From assembly GCA_003999685.1 (NCBI GenBank), contig CP021227.1, positions 496,001-560,000 of the forward strand: a stretch of DNA of 64,000 nt, in the 5' to 3' direction. Positions 10,758-21,695 of the stretch are shown in pieces (position 1 is the first letter of the stretch; every line of letters starts with the position of its first letter). A program made the translations under genes and the position numbers. Source of the stretch: Taiwanofungus camphoratus (taxonomy: Eukaryota > Basidiomycota > Agaricomycetes > Polyporales > Taiwanofungaceae). A model generated the notes under the pieces. The model saw nothing but the letters and a program-made list of their open reading frames with translations, was not told where the DNA came from and did no database searches.

Positions 10758-11639
10758 CCATGCTCTACTGACAGACCGATATCTCTATCCCAAAGCTGTA
10801 TCGAACGACGGCTTGAAAAAGATATATATCATCTTGACCGACGTTTCAGAACTTTCACATTCTATCTAGCGTCCTGTGAGTTATTCCGTCGCACCGAGTG
10901 TTGTGACCGCTAGTATATATATATACACCGACTGTTGCCAACTTCTAATGACATACGTTTTGGACAATCACCTGGTTTTCGGTCCTGTACGAATGTTGCG
11001 CGACCGGTAAATGATTCCCTGGCATCCTGTTACGAGGGAAAGCTTTACGGCAGTCTGTAGATCTCGTGACATGCAGTCGTGCTGAAACCCGGTGGTACAT
11101 TTGCATCTCTCGCAACGAGTCGGCGGGCTCTCGAAGAGTTTTGATTAATGTACATAGGCAAAAATAGTGCAATGACATTTCCTGTAGCATCAATCACGAA
11201 AGGCGCGATACGATTCTGTCATGGACGCACAGCCCTAGGAATTGTTCCCAGTGAGTCAGTTATTCCCAACGAACGCAGGTCCAGCTTGCTGCCAGACGTC
11301 TCAAATCAATCCTTACATCAATTTCAACTCGATGACATGTACGATTCCTTGACACTCCCGTATTTTCGCAACCACTAACCCGACACGTCCGGTCAGCGTA
11401 TGGAAGCCACCCGGCGTGCATTCTATGCCGTTGACCAGAGCCATTAATTCGAGACCGGGGCAAAGCGTGCGAAGTACCTGGGGTTAGCAGGGAGTGAATA
11501 CGATACGAAAGAAGCTCGGCGTCACCCAACATTGTGTTTATCACCTGGTGGGCAATGAGAATATGCGAGTGTCGACCAAGTACAGGTTGAATAGCAGTCA
11601 ACGTGTCCGCGTAGCCTTCCACTGTCGCTGGCAGTCATG
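10758..11639. other. Intergenic
   Basis: No gene recognised. There is a short (TA)n run near 10913-10924. Short open frames on both strands look random. Confidence 0.5.
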
Positions 11640-11841
11640 CTCTGTAAAAACCGAAGTCGCCTTTCTGGTACCAAATTTGCGTAACTGGACTAGCTAGTCG
11701 AATTTATGGCTTTTGGGTGGCTGAATATGGGGCAATCACTCACAGGACTGTCAGTTGCAACCTGTAGCCTTCAGCTTGTGCGACTACTACATGACTTCCC
11801 TGCAATTTTTGCACCAACGTTGACTATGCTTTTTTACAGAG
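11640..11841. repeat. MITE copy 2 (CTCTGTAAAA family, subfamily B)
   Basis: A 202-bp element beginning CTCTGTAAAAACCGAAGTCG and ending GACTATGCTTTTTTACAGAG. The interior (GTCGCCTTTCTGGTACCAAA, GACTAGCTAGTCGAATTT) matches the copy at 25056-25218 but not copies 1 and 4, so it is a second subfamily. No clear target duplication. Confidence 0.8.
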
Positions 11842-12272
11842 TGAAACATCATAACTATCAGGTTTTGCGAACAGACTAGACAACGGAATGAGTACACAAG
11901 AGGGGAACGCAGGAGAGACTTGTGGGGTTTCAGGCTTGAGTAACTCGTCTGACCCGTCTCCAGGGTGTGAGATTGTTCGAGTAGTCACACCATGGGCTCT
12001 CATGTCAAAGTTATTGTCCTTCGAATCCCGTATTGTTACGCCTACGGTCAGCAAAGTTATATAACTTTATCTGCATCTGTCTACAAAGTATACCAGCCGA
12101 GAGTAGTTCTATTAACCTGATTGCGGCGCTCTATTAGGAGGATAGTCAGATAGCCTAGTCATCAATTTAAAGCCAAGTCATAGCAGAGATATAGAAGGAA
12201 GTATTTGAAAGAGAGTAACATCCCTTCACCATCATAGGATGTCGCAATAACAATTCAAAGATGAGCAAAAAT

Positions 12273-12355
12273 TGGTTCAATCCGGGCTCGAACCGGAGAC
12301 CTCCTGTGGTCAATTAATGTGAGACAGACGTGATAACCAACTACACCATTGAACC
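12273..12355 (-). tRNA. tRNA-Val(CAC) with short intron
   Basis: The reverse complement reads GGTTCAATGGTGTAGTTGG…, with acceptor stem GGTTCAA pairing TTGAACC at the 3' end, D-arm box A TGGTGTAGTTGG, anticodon stem TCTGT with ACAGG, anticodon CAC after CT, and T-stem TCCGG/CCGGA around TTCGAGC. The anticodon loop carries about 9 extra bases after the position-37 A (TTAATTGAC region), where nuclear tRNA introns sit. CCA is not encoded. The 5' half resembles fungal valine tRNAs. Confidence 0.88.
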
Positions 12356-13510
12356 TTCAAACACCGTTCTTCGTTTATATATATCATGTTTTACGTTTTT
12401 CATGATGTCATCCTATCTGTACATGGGATGATTGTACTGACTTCCTTGCTTATGACATCTATGATATAGAAACCAAGACTGGGAAATGTTTCTCTGAAAA
12501 TGATGATACACCACCACTAGTAAGCTAACACAAGAAGCTCAGCTTAAATCAAACAGAGGCAGATACAACATTCTATGGCTTGATAGAGGGTTTGGAGCAG
12601 AGACATATTGGATTTTTCAAAAATGAAGTTTTTGAGCAAGAGAGAGAAATGGTAAGCTCATACATAGCAAGAAATATGTTTATTTGCATATACCATACAG
12701 ACACTTGAGATATCCTGTGTTACACAGGTAGATTTTGGACTTAGACAACTGATGATCCATCTCAAAGACAGAAGGTAAACATACTGAAAGTGCCTGATGT
12801 GTTGATGATCTCCATTTTGTAAAGTGATTTATTCAAAGTCTTTTTTTAGCTTGTTATTGTTGCTAGCTTGCATCACAATGCTCAGGCTTTTTATCTTAGT
12901 CAGATGGTAATTATTCATAACATGTTTGGTGGTGCCTTTTAGACCTTGATTGCATGATTGCAACCCTTTACAATAGCCATCAACTTGGGCTCTGATCATT
13001 ACAAGTTTCATCTGTGTGCATGACCAACTTGCACAATGATAGGTCAGAGGTCATCACTAAATGTTGTTGGCTTATGAGCTAATCCTCATGGTAGTACCTC
13101 ATAGCATAGAAAATGTTTCAGAAGTCAAGAATCTCTGATGTTTTTCATCTGATGATGCTAGTTGTCCATGAAATGGCTGTTTCACTCTGAGTTGATGCTG
13201 CCAGCATTTCTTCCATAGTGATACTCTTTGAATAGCAGATTGTCTACCCTGTCATTCTCTGACCAGAACATTTCATCTAGCAGTGAAGTTTTGAAAACAG
13301 TGAAGAATGTCCAATGTGAAAGCTGTTTTTAGCTAATTTCCAATTTTGATCGAGTCAAGTTCTTTCTCCCTCAATCTACATTTCCTTCAGATGCTGGTGA
13401 GTGACATCAAATGGGAAATGTGAGACAGAGATCAATCAAGCCACCAAGACTGCAAAACCTAGGATATTCTACTTAAATCAGTCCTATGCACTGTGCAGAG
13501 ATCTTACCTT
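12356..13510. other. CpG-depleted, AT-rich block
   Basis: Over more than 1 kb almost no CG dinucleotide occurs, while TG and CA are common; flanking DNA has normal CG density. No gene survives. Around 12775-13000 it resembles the 3' flank of FunK1 copy A. The pattern fits old duplicated DNA eroded by methylated-C deamination or RIP-like mutation. Confidence 0.6.
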
Positions 13511-13969
13511 TTTCCGTGCTTTTGTTCTCTCAACTCACCGCTCAAAACACCAGAAATCAGGTGTACTGAGTCTCCCGACACCATCTTTTTTTTTCACTGT
13601 TATTGAGTTGTATCAACGACTTCTCGCCGTGAGCTCCAGCCTACCCTAGACCAAAAATGCCCCCGTGAGTAACTGCAATTTCGTTAAATTCACTGGCCTA
13701 AAATCCACATCCGCCTTCAATGGAGAGCGGAAGTGAAGGCACAGGTTAATAAGTTGTACATGCTCGGTGTCGGCAAGTAACACAAGATGTGTGACGTCAC
13801 GCCTGAGTGGAGAGCGGGGTAACCGTAGGCACACTCAATCGGAGCACGCGCACATGAGAATACAAGTCCGTTCAAAAGACGGGCTCCCTTCCTCAGATGT
13901 GTTCCTATTGTCCTTTCCACCTCCTCTTCCTGTTTTCTAAGCTTGTTTGTTATCAAATACACCAGCATC

Positions 13970-15993
13970 ATGCCCACTCGTTGTGAGCGTTACGGATACC
14001 AGGAGCACATGCCCTTTGCCAGGCAGCCATTCAAGGCCATCTATGTCGCTCAACGTATTATCACCACCCTCCTCATGGTACCGTTCTGGATCTTGTATTA
14101 TGCAATACTGCCTCGGAGGTATCGTCCACGGAAATCCTGGTCGCTGAAACAAATTGTCGCTGTCAATTTCACTCGGCGTATCTACAAGGTTGCAGAGCTT
14201 GCGGGAGTAACATGGGGCACACGCAATCCAAATGAGCCGTGTGACAACCGCAAACTCAAGGAGACAAGGTTCGAGTGGATCGATCCTCTGCCGGAAAATT
14301 TGCGGACGGGAATTGTGGTAGATAAACAGGTCGAGTTCAAGAAAGTGGGTGTTTTCATCTGGCCAAAAGAGTGTCCTGCAGGTGCGCTTTCTTTTCCCCA
14401 CTCCCGGGATACGATGGACCATGTCAGTCTCTTTGAGGCGTAAGCATGATATATGTTGGAGCTGGTGCTCAAGCTGCATCCCTCTCCAACTTCATTTTGA
14501 AAACCAAATAACTGTACTTTCCACCCGTTCTTGGCATAAATATTCAATTTCCTGCAACGCCACACTCTGACCGATCCCTTTACGCAGATGGGCTTGATAT
14601 CAATAGTTCCAGCTCCGAAGCTGTATTAACTAACCAGCCCGACGTTGAGACGAGCGCCGGCGAGATACCATTGATAGGTATATTTCTACATGGCGGAGGA
14701 TATTGTCATATGTCTGCGCATGAAAGTTCAGGGACATCCAAGATACCCCGACAACTGATGGAGGTAAGGAATATTCGTAGTGCTTACGTGCACAGATATT
14801 ATATTAGTTTAATTGTATACATCGTAGGACAAGGCGTTTACGAAGATATATGGTATGTATCGCCTCTGAACAACGTAGCTAAATTGGTTCGCCTAACATT
14901 CTATGACCGTTAGCAGTGGAGTACCGTCTCCTCCAACATGCTCCATTCCCTGCGGCAGTTCAAGATGCTGCTGCGGTGTACGCATCCATTGTGCGTCATC
15001 ACCAGCGTCGACTGGTCAATTCGACACCCAGCTCAAATCGCTCAGAACATCCCGACAATACCGGGGGTGGTTCAAGCAATAAAGGCTCTGGATCGACCAG
15101 TTGCCTAACTGTTCACTACTCGATGGAAACGGCAAACAACAGGAGGGAAAACGACGAAGTCCAGCAAAGGATAGAAAAGGCCGCTCGCGGTACTCATTGT
15201 AAGATCATCTTGATTGGCGACAGCGCAGGTGGAAACCTTGTCTTGGGGCTCGCGCGTTGGATTAGGGATGAGGGTGTCTTGCCCCCGCCGGATGGCTTGC
15301 TTCTTCTCTCACCATCGTGCGATCCGTGTAGGTTGAACAGATCATCTGGCCAATCACCAGGGACTGAGGCGACTATTTCCAGCGCATGCTTTCCCAGAGA
15401 AGCCATCATTGTATATACCACGGCCACACGAGGAGACGGATTACCTAGTAGACACGCCAGAGCCGCGCGCACTACTGCAACGCACGTTCCTCGGACATAA
15501 TCCGCTCGAGACGATGCACAGCCCGTATGTGAGCCCCGCCTCGCAGCGGGTCTTGTGCGCGTTCTATGGGGACGCGTTCGCAGAAAGCGTGCGCGACCTC
15601 AAGATCCGGCATCTTGACGCATCCGCGCGCGCGAACCTGCGCACGATGGCCTCCGAGCCCGTCACGCCCGTGCTCTCAATGCCTATTCTGGGGTCGCCAG
15701 GCAGCGTAGGGGTCGAGTGCATCCCGACGTCGCTCGCACATCCGATCATGACGTCGCCGCGAGGGCTGAGCCTGTTCAGTGAGTTTCCGAAAGCGTGCGT
15801 GGTGCTGGGCGACGCGGAGCGGCTAGAGAGGGAGGTGATGAAGCTCGTGGGGGCGATGGAACGCGATAGGGTGAGCGTGCGCACGGTGTGGGTCGAAGAT
15901 GGAGTGCACGATGTGCTTATGATGGGCTGGTGGGACGAGCGGGTGAGGGCCAAGGTATGGCAGGAAATTGAGGATTGGATTCGGGAAGTCTAG
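13970..15993 (+). CDS. Alpha/beta hydrolase (lipase/esterase, HSL-like)
   Basis: Five exons, 13970-14381, 14588-14763, 14828-14852 (only 25 nt), 14917-15327 and 15383-15993, give 544 residues in frame. An N-terminal hydrophobic stretch (ITTLLMVPFWILYYAIL) suggests a membrane anchor. FLHGGGYCH is the oxyanion-hole HGGG motif and IGDSAGGN the nucleophile elbow with catalytic Ser. VVLGDAERLE probably holds the acidic residue and DGVHDVLMM the His of the triad, so the catalytic set is complete. This matches the alpha/beta hydrolase fold-3 group, whose members hydrolyse esters of lipids or small molecules. GC is high in the last exon. Substrate unknown. Confidence 0.87.
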
Positions 15994-17443
15994 AGTGGAA
16001 TGTGCTGTTCCCGGGATGCCCTTAGTTGTGATTATGATGACAACATAATGGAAACAGAGGAGCAGTCCGTACAAATGTCAATGCCTTTGTATGCATAATG
16101 CGCACAAAGGACAACCTTCAAGTGTGAGGGGACGACCCGAACAAAAGCAAGAACGAAAGTCAAGATCATTGCATATTTATTACTGAATGTGCACCGAGCG
16201 AACCCCTGGCGGTTGTCCTGAGGGCACGGACGAGCATGCCCTCGGGACGTGCGCGGCAGCGCACCGCTGCACCAGCAGAGCAGCGCTCCCCTATGCGCAC
16301 GCAACCAGCGTGCACTGCCCTGCTGGCGCACTGCCCTGCTGATGCACCGCCGACAGGCGCTCCCCCGATCGCGACCTGGCATCTAGGCCGTCTTGTTGTC
16401 GATTCGCGTCGTCATCCCAACACGCGCGCCGCCTGCGACCCACGCTGTTGGCGCAGACTCCCAGGAGTCTATGGACGTGTTGTCAAGCGCCGCGCTGTTG
16501 TTCCCCCTTGCGTCGCCGTGTTGTCCCCCTCTGCGTTATTGTATGCTTGTACTGTGTGGCAGCGCCTGTAGCGAGAATGGCATCAGCTAACGAGAACGAT
16601 AGCTCACGCACCTGGTAAGCCACCGGTATCTCCGTGGGATGTCATATAAACACATGGACGAGCAGACAAGTACTGCTGTGCACTGTGGCTCGCGCTCTCG
16701 CCAGTCGTCCTACCCAAGGGGTATGCAGAAATCGTATTTAAGACAGTTACAATGATGGGCATGATTATGCGAAAAAGCAACTTGTCTTGTGTAACCGAAG
16801 TGGGACCCCGATATGAGTTTCCATTCTGAGTATGAGATCTATCAAGTAGCTGTGATAAAGGTAGAACTTCCTGAGCCTGTGAAAAGTACTACTTGACAGC
16901 CATTTGCAGAAAGGGATTCTGAATGATTTCTGCCCAAATCTTGTCCACCTTTCCAGATCTGCACAGCATTGCATCAAAATGCAAATGTTGAGGTAAGAGT
17001 GAGCAATGCATGTATATAACCTTATTACAAATCACCATCACTCATAGCTATGGATGAATGGATGAATGAATTCAATTATTCTCCTTCAAGCAATTACATG
17101 CTTAAGGTGGAGTCTAGCCAAATCCATACAAATAGGATTTCAACTGGTTTTAATCATACTACTTTTCACCTCAACTCCTTCTAACATTTGCCCAAACAGT
17201 TGCTACCCTCAGCCCATGCTGTCAAAGGGTAATGGATACTAAGATATGGTCTCAATCCATGCCATTTGAAGATTGCTTTGCAATATCCAGACTAGGGCTG
17301 CTGCAGCCCAGCAAGTTGAATCTCCAAACATGACAGCATCAAAGGTGGGTTGTTAGCTTGACCAGGTTTACATGGGGTTTTACAATCAGTTTAAAGAATA
17401 AGTTAAGGGGGGAATAGAAAATTGGATGGGGTAAGAACAGAGG
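15994..17443. other. Intergenic with GC-rich patch then CpG-depleted block
   Basis: 16190-16560 is GC-rich, with a locally repeated CTGCACTGCCCTGCTG/GCGCACTGCCCTGCTG unit near 16311-16342; open frames there look compositional. From about 16825 to 17535 there is almost no CG dinucleotide, with an abrupt change at both sides. No gene seen. Confidence 0.5.
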
Positions 17444-17522
17444 TGGGGGCTGCAAGAATCAAACCCACAAGTCTGCCAGCAAGTGCAGTGTGCCCTGGTT
17501 ACCTCTTCACCACCAGGCCCCC
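17444..17522 (-). repeat. tRNA-like relic (SINE head or tRNA pseudogene)
   Basis: On the minus strand a 79-nt segment starts GGGGGCCTGGTGGTGAAGAG and ends GCAGCCCCCA. The first six bases pair with the last six before the terminal A, a TGGT/ACCA stem sits where the D-arm should be, and GGGTTTGATTC stands for a box B (GGTTCGANTC) with its CG changed to TG. The T-stem GTGGG/CTTGC pairs only through several G-T wobbles, as expected after C to T decay. The anticodon is unclear. Confidence 0.45.
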
Positions 17523-17535
17523 ACTCATAGCTAGT

Positions 17536-18053
17536 CACGGCCATATACCCTTTGTTCAATTCTTACATGGCCATGAACCACCTATCTATGCCATCTGCCC
17601 ATTCTCTTGCAATCCCCAGAATGCATAGGTCTCCCCCTGCTCCCTTTCCTGGTCACATGCGTCTTCCTCTTCGTTGCCTGGAGAGATCCAAGTGACTGTA
17701 TTGGCGGTCGTCAAGATGCGATTCCACACAATAGTATCTTCCGGCACACCGGCAGTGAGATATTCGTCATGTCGATCGATAGATGATTGGATTGCGGGCT
17801 GTGAGGGCCATATATATATATGGGGATACACGCCCTCACGCTACCCTGCTAATGTCTTGATCAGGCCATGCTGTGTCATTCCCCGCCGTACAAAGAAGCA
17901 CATCACTCACGTAGCGGTCCGTCCTTGACTATCATAGATAGCAACGACCCAGGTTACCACTACCCCATCGATGCGTCAACTTTTTTTCAGTTCGACTAAT
18001 ATATAAAGGCAATGACAGCGGAAAATTACACTCATCGACCAATGAATTCTCAA
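17536..18053. other. Intergenic
   Basis: No gene recognised between the tRNA-like relic and the 3' end of CAB2. There is a (TA)n run near 17812-17820. Confidence 0.5.
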
Positions 18054-19385
18054 CTAAAGCCCTGACGAATTGATCCACATCTGATGTCTATGAACGAGCT
18101 CAGCAACAATGTCCTCTTCTATTTCTTTGCTGGGATTCTGAACGGGATCAATGCGCAGCCAGAATTCTGCGAAACCCTGCTCAGAGCGATCTCCCTCATG
18201 GCCATGCGGAGGAGACTTGGGCGAGACAAAGACGACTTGATGCTTGCGATGGTGCAGGTCGTTGCCGATCACTACTTGGTGGCCGTACCTTGCTAGAGCA
18301 GCACGCGCTTTTGGTACAAGAAGTGAGGGATCTGTTTCAAGCTACATGATGCCAGGAAGGGAGGGTTTGTGATCAGTCAATGATCGTTGATGTATGATAG
18401 TGTAACAAACTTTGAATGACACGATAAAGCCTTCGCGGGTCCACTCCGCGACCAATGGCTTCAGGATCTTGGGTACTTGATCCATCTCGATGTGAAGGCT
18501 TCCCTTGCCCGATTGTATCTTGTGCTCTGACTGCCACCGGAGACGCCATGTTAGCAACACTCCCGCACTGCCAAGTTCAGCACACCCACCAATTTTTGCC
18601 TTGGCAGGAAAAAATCACTGACAGCAGCAGCAAGATAGTACAATGCGCCTCTGCCAAGTGCAGACAGCTCCTGGCTCACGGCCCGCAGGAGCCACAGGTA
18701 GTCGTTGATAGTGACAAAGGTCAGCGTGTGCAGCGTGCCTGCTTTCTGCACGGCCTTGTATGTCGACAGGACTTCCATGAGTTGAGCGCGCTCTGAAGGC
18801 TTCACACTGATGTGTGTTGGCGGTTGGGCGCCGTCGCCGCCATCCAGCCCCGTCTCTGTGTCGTCGATCTCGAGAAAGTCGAGGAAAGGATGCGTCGAAT
18901 GGGAATAGTGTCGGCTGAAAGGCTGCAGGCTGAACTGCCGGTGCATGAAAATGACCGCATAGCCAGCCCTGAGAAAGTACTCCGCGGACGTTGCACCGCG
19001 CGTCCCTACAATTGGTCCATCAAATTATCCGGGATCTCTAGCATAGCAGTCAACGTACCGGCGCTGAAGTTGTCCAAGAAGCGGACGCTGGAAGGCGCAT
19101 GTGAGCCCGATGCCCACAATAGACGGGCGATAACGCTCACACGTTGAGCTCCAAAGGCACAGTTGTTCCGCCGCTCTAGAATGAGCGTCATCGACACGAT
19201 TCACGGCCAATGTCGAGGAGCTTGCAACTCACAGTCACTAGAACGATCTTTCTGCCCGAATGCAGATGTTTGTGGACAAACCCACGAGTGCCAGCCATAT
19301 CATGTTCAAGCGAGGGCGGCGGCGGTTGTGTTGCAAAGTAGCTTTCCGCAGAAAACGCAAATTCAGTCTCGGAAGCTGAAGGCAT
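18054..19385 (-). CDS. CAB2: Phosphopantothenate-cysteine ligase
   Basis: Six minus-strand exons, 19385-19233, 19175-19141, 19087-19059, 19005-18590, 18530-18411 and 18341-18054, join in frame to 346 residues. The enzyme joins cysteine to 4'-phosphopantothenate, the second step of coenzyme A synthesis, in the cytosol. Seen: VTSGGTTVPLELNVVRF followed by LDNFSAGTRGATSAEYFL, the nucleotide-binding start of this family; AAAVSDFFLPRQ; HKIQSGKG, including the conserved Lys; VSFKLETDP; and GHQVVIGNDLHHR near the end. Order and length match yeast Cab2. An in-frame ATG at 19433 would add 16 residues (MFQPEPARPPLPFW…); the inner start was chosen only because it is nearer the conserved region. Confidence 0.95.
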
Positions 19386-20393
19386 AGTCTGCCAAAATGG
19401 CAAAGGCGGTCTAGCAGGTTCCGGTTGGAACAAATGTCCAGGTCGAATAATAGTGATGAGGGAGGGAAAGAGAGACTAGCTACTGTATGGCACTGTGCTG
19501 AAGTGTGTAGTATCACTCCACAATTTGACTCTGCTACGATTTCATAGCCTCATTCCATCTTTTCTTTGTCGTTGCTTTGTACGGTGGGCAAATTTCCCTC
19601 GTAATCTCGTACAATGTACACGTGCAACGACGTGTCGGGCGTAAATATGACACGGCTGCAACTGCAGTGATTTATCTACAGTATGAAATGTGTATGGATT
19701 CTGAGTAACCTTGTATCCCTCCATCTGGTATAGCCTGTCCAGCTTGCAGGGGAAAAGGATGATTTAGTTCATGCGCTGTTAACATGTGTTGACAAAAAGG
19801 GTGCTACAATAGTTGATGACTCAGCGATAGTTATTAGCTGAACTCACTAAAAGGCGGGCGACCTCTCACGCTGATGTGGAACGCCGCCTTCCCAAAGACG
19901 ATAAGAACCCTGGAGTGAAAAGCAAAGTCCTCTCCAACTTACGACACTGAACAGGTTGGTCATGCCTTAGTTCTATTGGCTGCGCCTGCATTTCTTCAGG
20001 TTACGACGAAGTTGCCTATCCTGGGATAGAATAGGCCGGTGTTCTTGTCGGGAGGCGACCCCTCTCAACACACGTCGACATTGGCCACGGCATAGTTTGT
20101 GGAAACTTTATCGCATTGCCATGTCCCAGAAGTCGACCAATCACCCTGGCCTTAGTGTGTATCCGTGTTGTGTGTACTATGAGACCATCGACAGACCTTA
20201 TGCGGTCAGAGATTCCGGAGCATCTTACCAATGGGTTCGGAAAATATACCCCTGACTTTGCGGTAGTTTCTTCATGTCTTCTCATTTATTTTAATACAAT
20301 CGCACCCCGCTTCCTTACTTGATAGCGTTTTCATTTCATGAAAATCTCAGCATCATGACAGGTACTGACCTCCCATCTTTTACTTGAACAGAG
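19386..20393. other. Intergenic between CAB2 and the epoxide hydrolase-like gene
   Basis: Divergent promoters are expected here. Only short random frames are present. No repeat recognised. Confidence 0.5.
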
Positions 20394-21695
20394 ATGCAAC
20401 AGTATAATCTTCCGGATGGCGTCAAGTCTAGATCCTTACCGATCGCCGACCTCAATATGTTCATACTCGAGGCAGGACAGGCATCCTCCCCTCTGATCAT
20501 ACTTCTTCATGGCTTTCCAGAACTCGCCATCTCATGGCGTAAAGTGATCCCTCCTCTTGTGCAATATGGTTATCGCGTCGTCGCACCAGATCTCAGAGGT
20601 TTCGGGCGAACTATTAGCAGTGCACGGTCAGAAGAAGTAGTTCAGTACGATGATGATTTGCATCCTTATAGGGTGATGAACTACGTGAAGGACGTTGTCG
20701 CACTTGCTCTTGCACTAGGACACAGGACCGTTGCTGCAGTCGTGGGTCACGATCTCGGATCACCCGTAGCAGCACTTTGTGCTCTGATCAGACCGGATAT
20801 GTTCAAATCCTTGGTCTTGATGAGTGCACCGCTCTCTGGACCTCCTCCCCTGCCCTTCGATATTGACAAAAACGGCCCCGATCAGCTCTCCCAGCATACA
20901 CCTCTTACTATCAAGGCGGACAAGTTTCTCGCTTCATTGGACCCTCCTCGCAAACATTATATGACTTATTATACTACTCGGCAGGCAAATGATGACATGT
21001 TGCATGCCCCCCAAGGCCTGCATGCATTCCTCCGAGCATATTTCCACATGAAAAGTGCCGACTGGCCTAGTAATGACCCTCATCCGCTCTCGCCTGCAGA
21101 CCCTTCCCAACTAGCGATGTTACCCCATTATTATATAATGCCTCTCAAGCTCACAATGCCTGAGGTGGTGCAGCCCCACATACCCTCAGAGGAGGATGTT
21201 TTGAAGAACAAGTGGCTGCTTGATAGCGAGCTTGCTATTTATACTGCAGAGTATTCGCGGACAGGCTTTCAGGGCGGTCTCAACTGGTATCGCTCGTTGC
21301 TGGACCCTCGGCTGTCACAAGATCTAGCTGTGTTTGCAGGAAAGAAAGTCGAGGTACCGGCAATGTTTTTGTCGGGTGAGAAAGACTGGGGCGTGTTCCA
21401 AAATCCTGGTGCATTTGATAAGATGAAGCTCGAGGCCTGCACTAGAATGGAGGAAGAGGACGTGGTTCTAATCGAGGGTGCAGGGCACTGGGTACAGCAG
21501 GAACAACCGGAGCAGGTGGTCAACAACATCAAACGATTCTTGGAGAAGGTGCGTGTCGCCTCCACCCGTCCAGCCCTTGATACTGATATAATATCTATTC
21601 TCCAAAGTACAAAACAATGTAATTGTCAGGAAATACATAACTCACTATATTGTCAAATGGTTTATGCGCATCAAGTGTGTCGCCTAGTTCTATAG
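20394..21695 (+). CDS. Epoxide hydrolase-like alpha/beta hydrolase
   Basis: One uninterrupted frame of 433 residues. Soluble epoxide hydrolases open epoxides to diols through an aspartate ester. Seen: LLHGFPELAISW with the HGFP oxyanion motif near residue 39; VVAPDLRGFG; the nucleophile elbow VGHDLGS with Asp about 120 in place of Ser, which marks this family; SGEKDWGVFQ with the likely acid; and GAGHWVQQEQPEQV with the catalytic His. The protein is about 80-100 residues longer than usual, owing to an enlarged cap and a C-terminal tail after FLEKV. That tail follows GAGAAG|GTGCGT, a good splice donor, so the true end may be spliced or earlier. An upstream ATG at 20355 would need a 30-nt intron and was not used. 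Confidence 0.85.
   Translation: MQQYNLPDGVKSRSLPIADLNMFILEAGQASSPLIILLHGFPELAISWRKVIPPLVQYGYRVVAPDLRGFGRTISSARSEEVVQYDDDLHPYRVMNYVKDVVALALALGHRTVAAVVGHDLGSPVAALCALIRPDMFKSLVLMSAPLSGPPPLPFDIDKNGPDQLSQHTPLTIKADKFLASLDPPRKHYMTYYTTRQANDDMLHAPQGLHAFLRAYFHMKSADWPSNDPHPLSPADPSQLAMLPHYYIMPLKLTMPEVVQPHIPSEEDVLKNKWLLDSELAIYTAEYSRTGFQGGLNWYRSLLDPRLSQDLAVFAGKKVEVPAMFLSGEKDWGVFQNPGAFDKMKLEACTRMEEEDVVLIEGAGHWVQQEQPEQVVNNIKRFLEKVRVASTRPALDTDIISILQSTKQCNCQEIHNSLYCQMVYAHQVCRLVL

Noticed and set aside
16236-16571. 111-codon Ala/Pro/Arg-rich frame
   Set aside because: GC-rich low-complexity DNA with small direct repeats; opposite strand is equally open.
20355-20391. Upstream start for the epoxide hydrolase-like gene
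   Set aside because: Would need a 30-nt intron, shorter than any other in the window.
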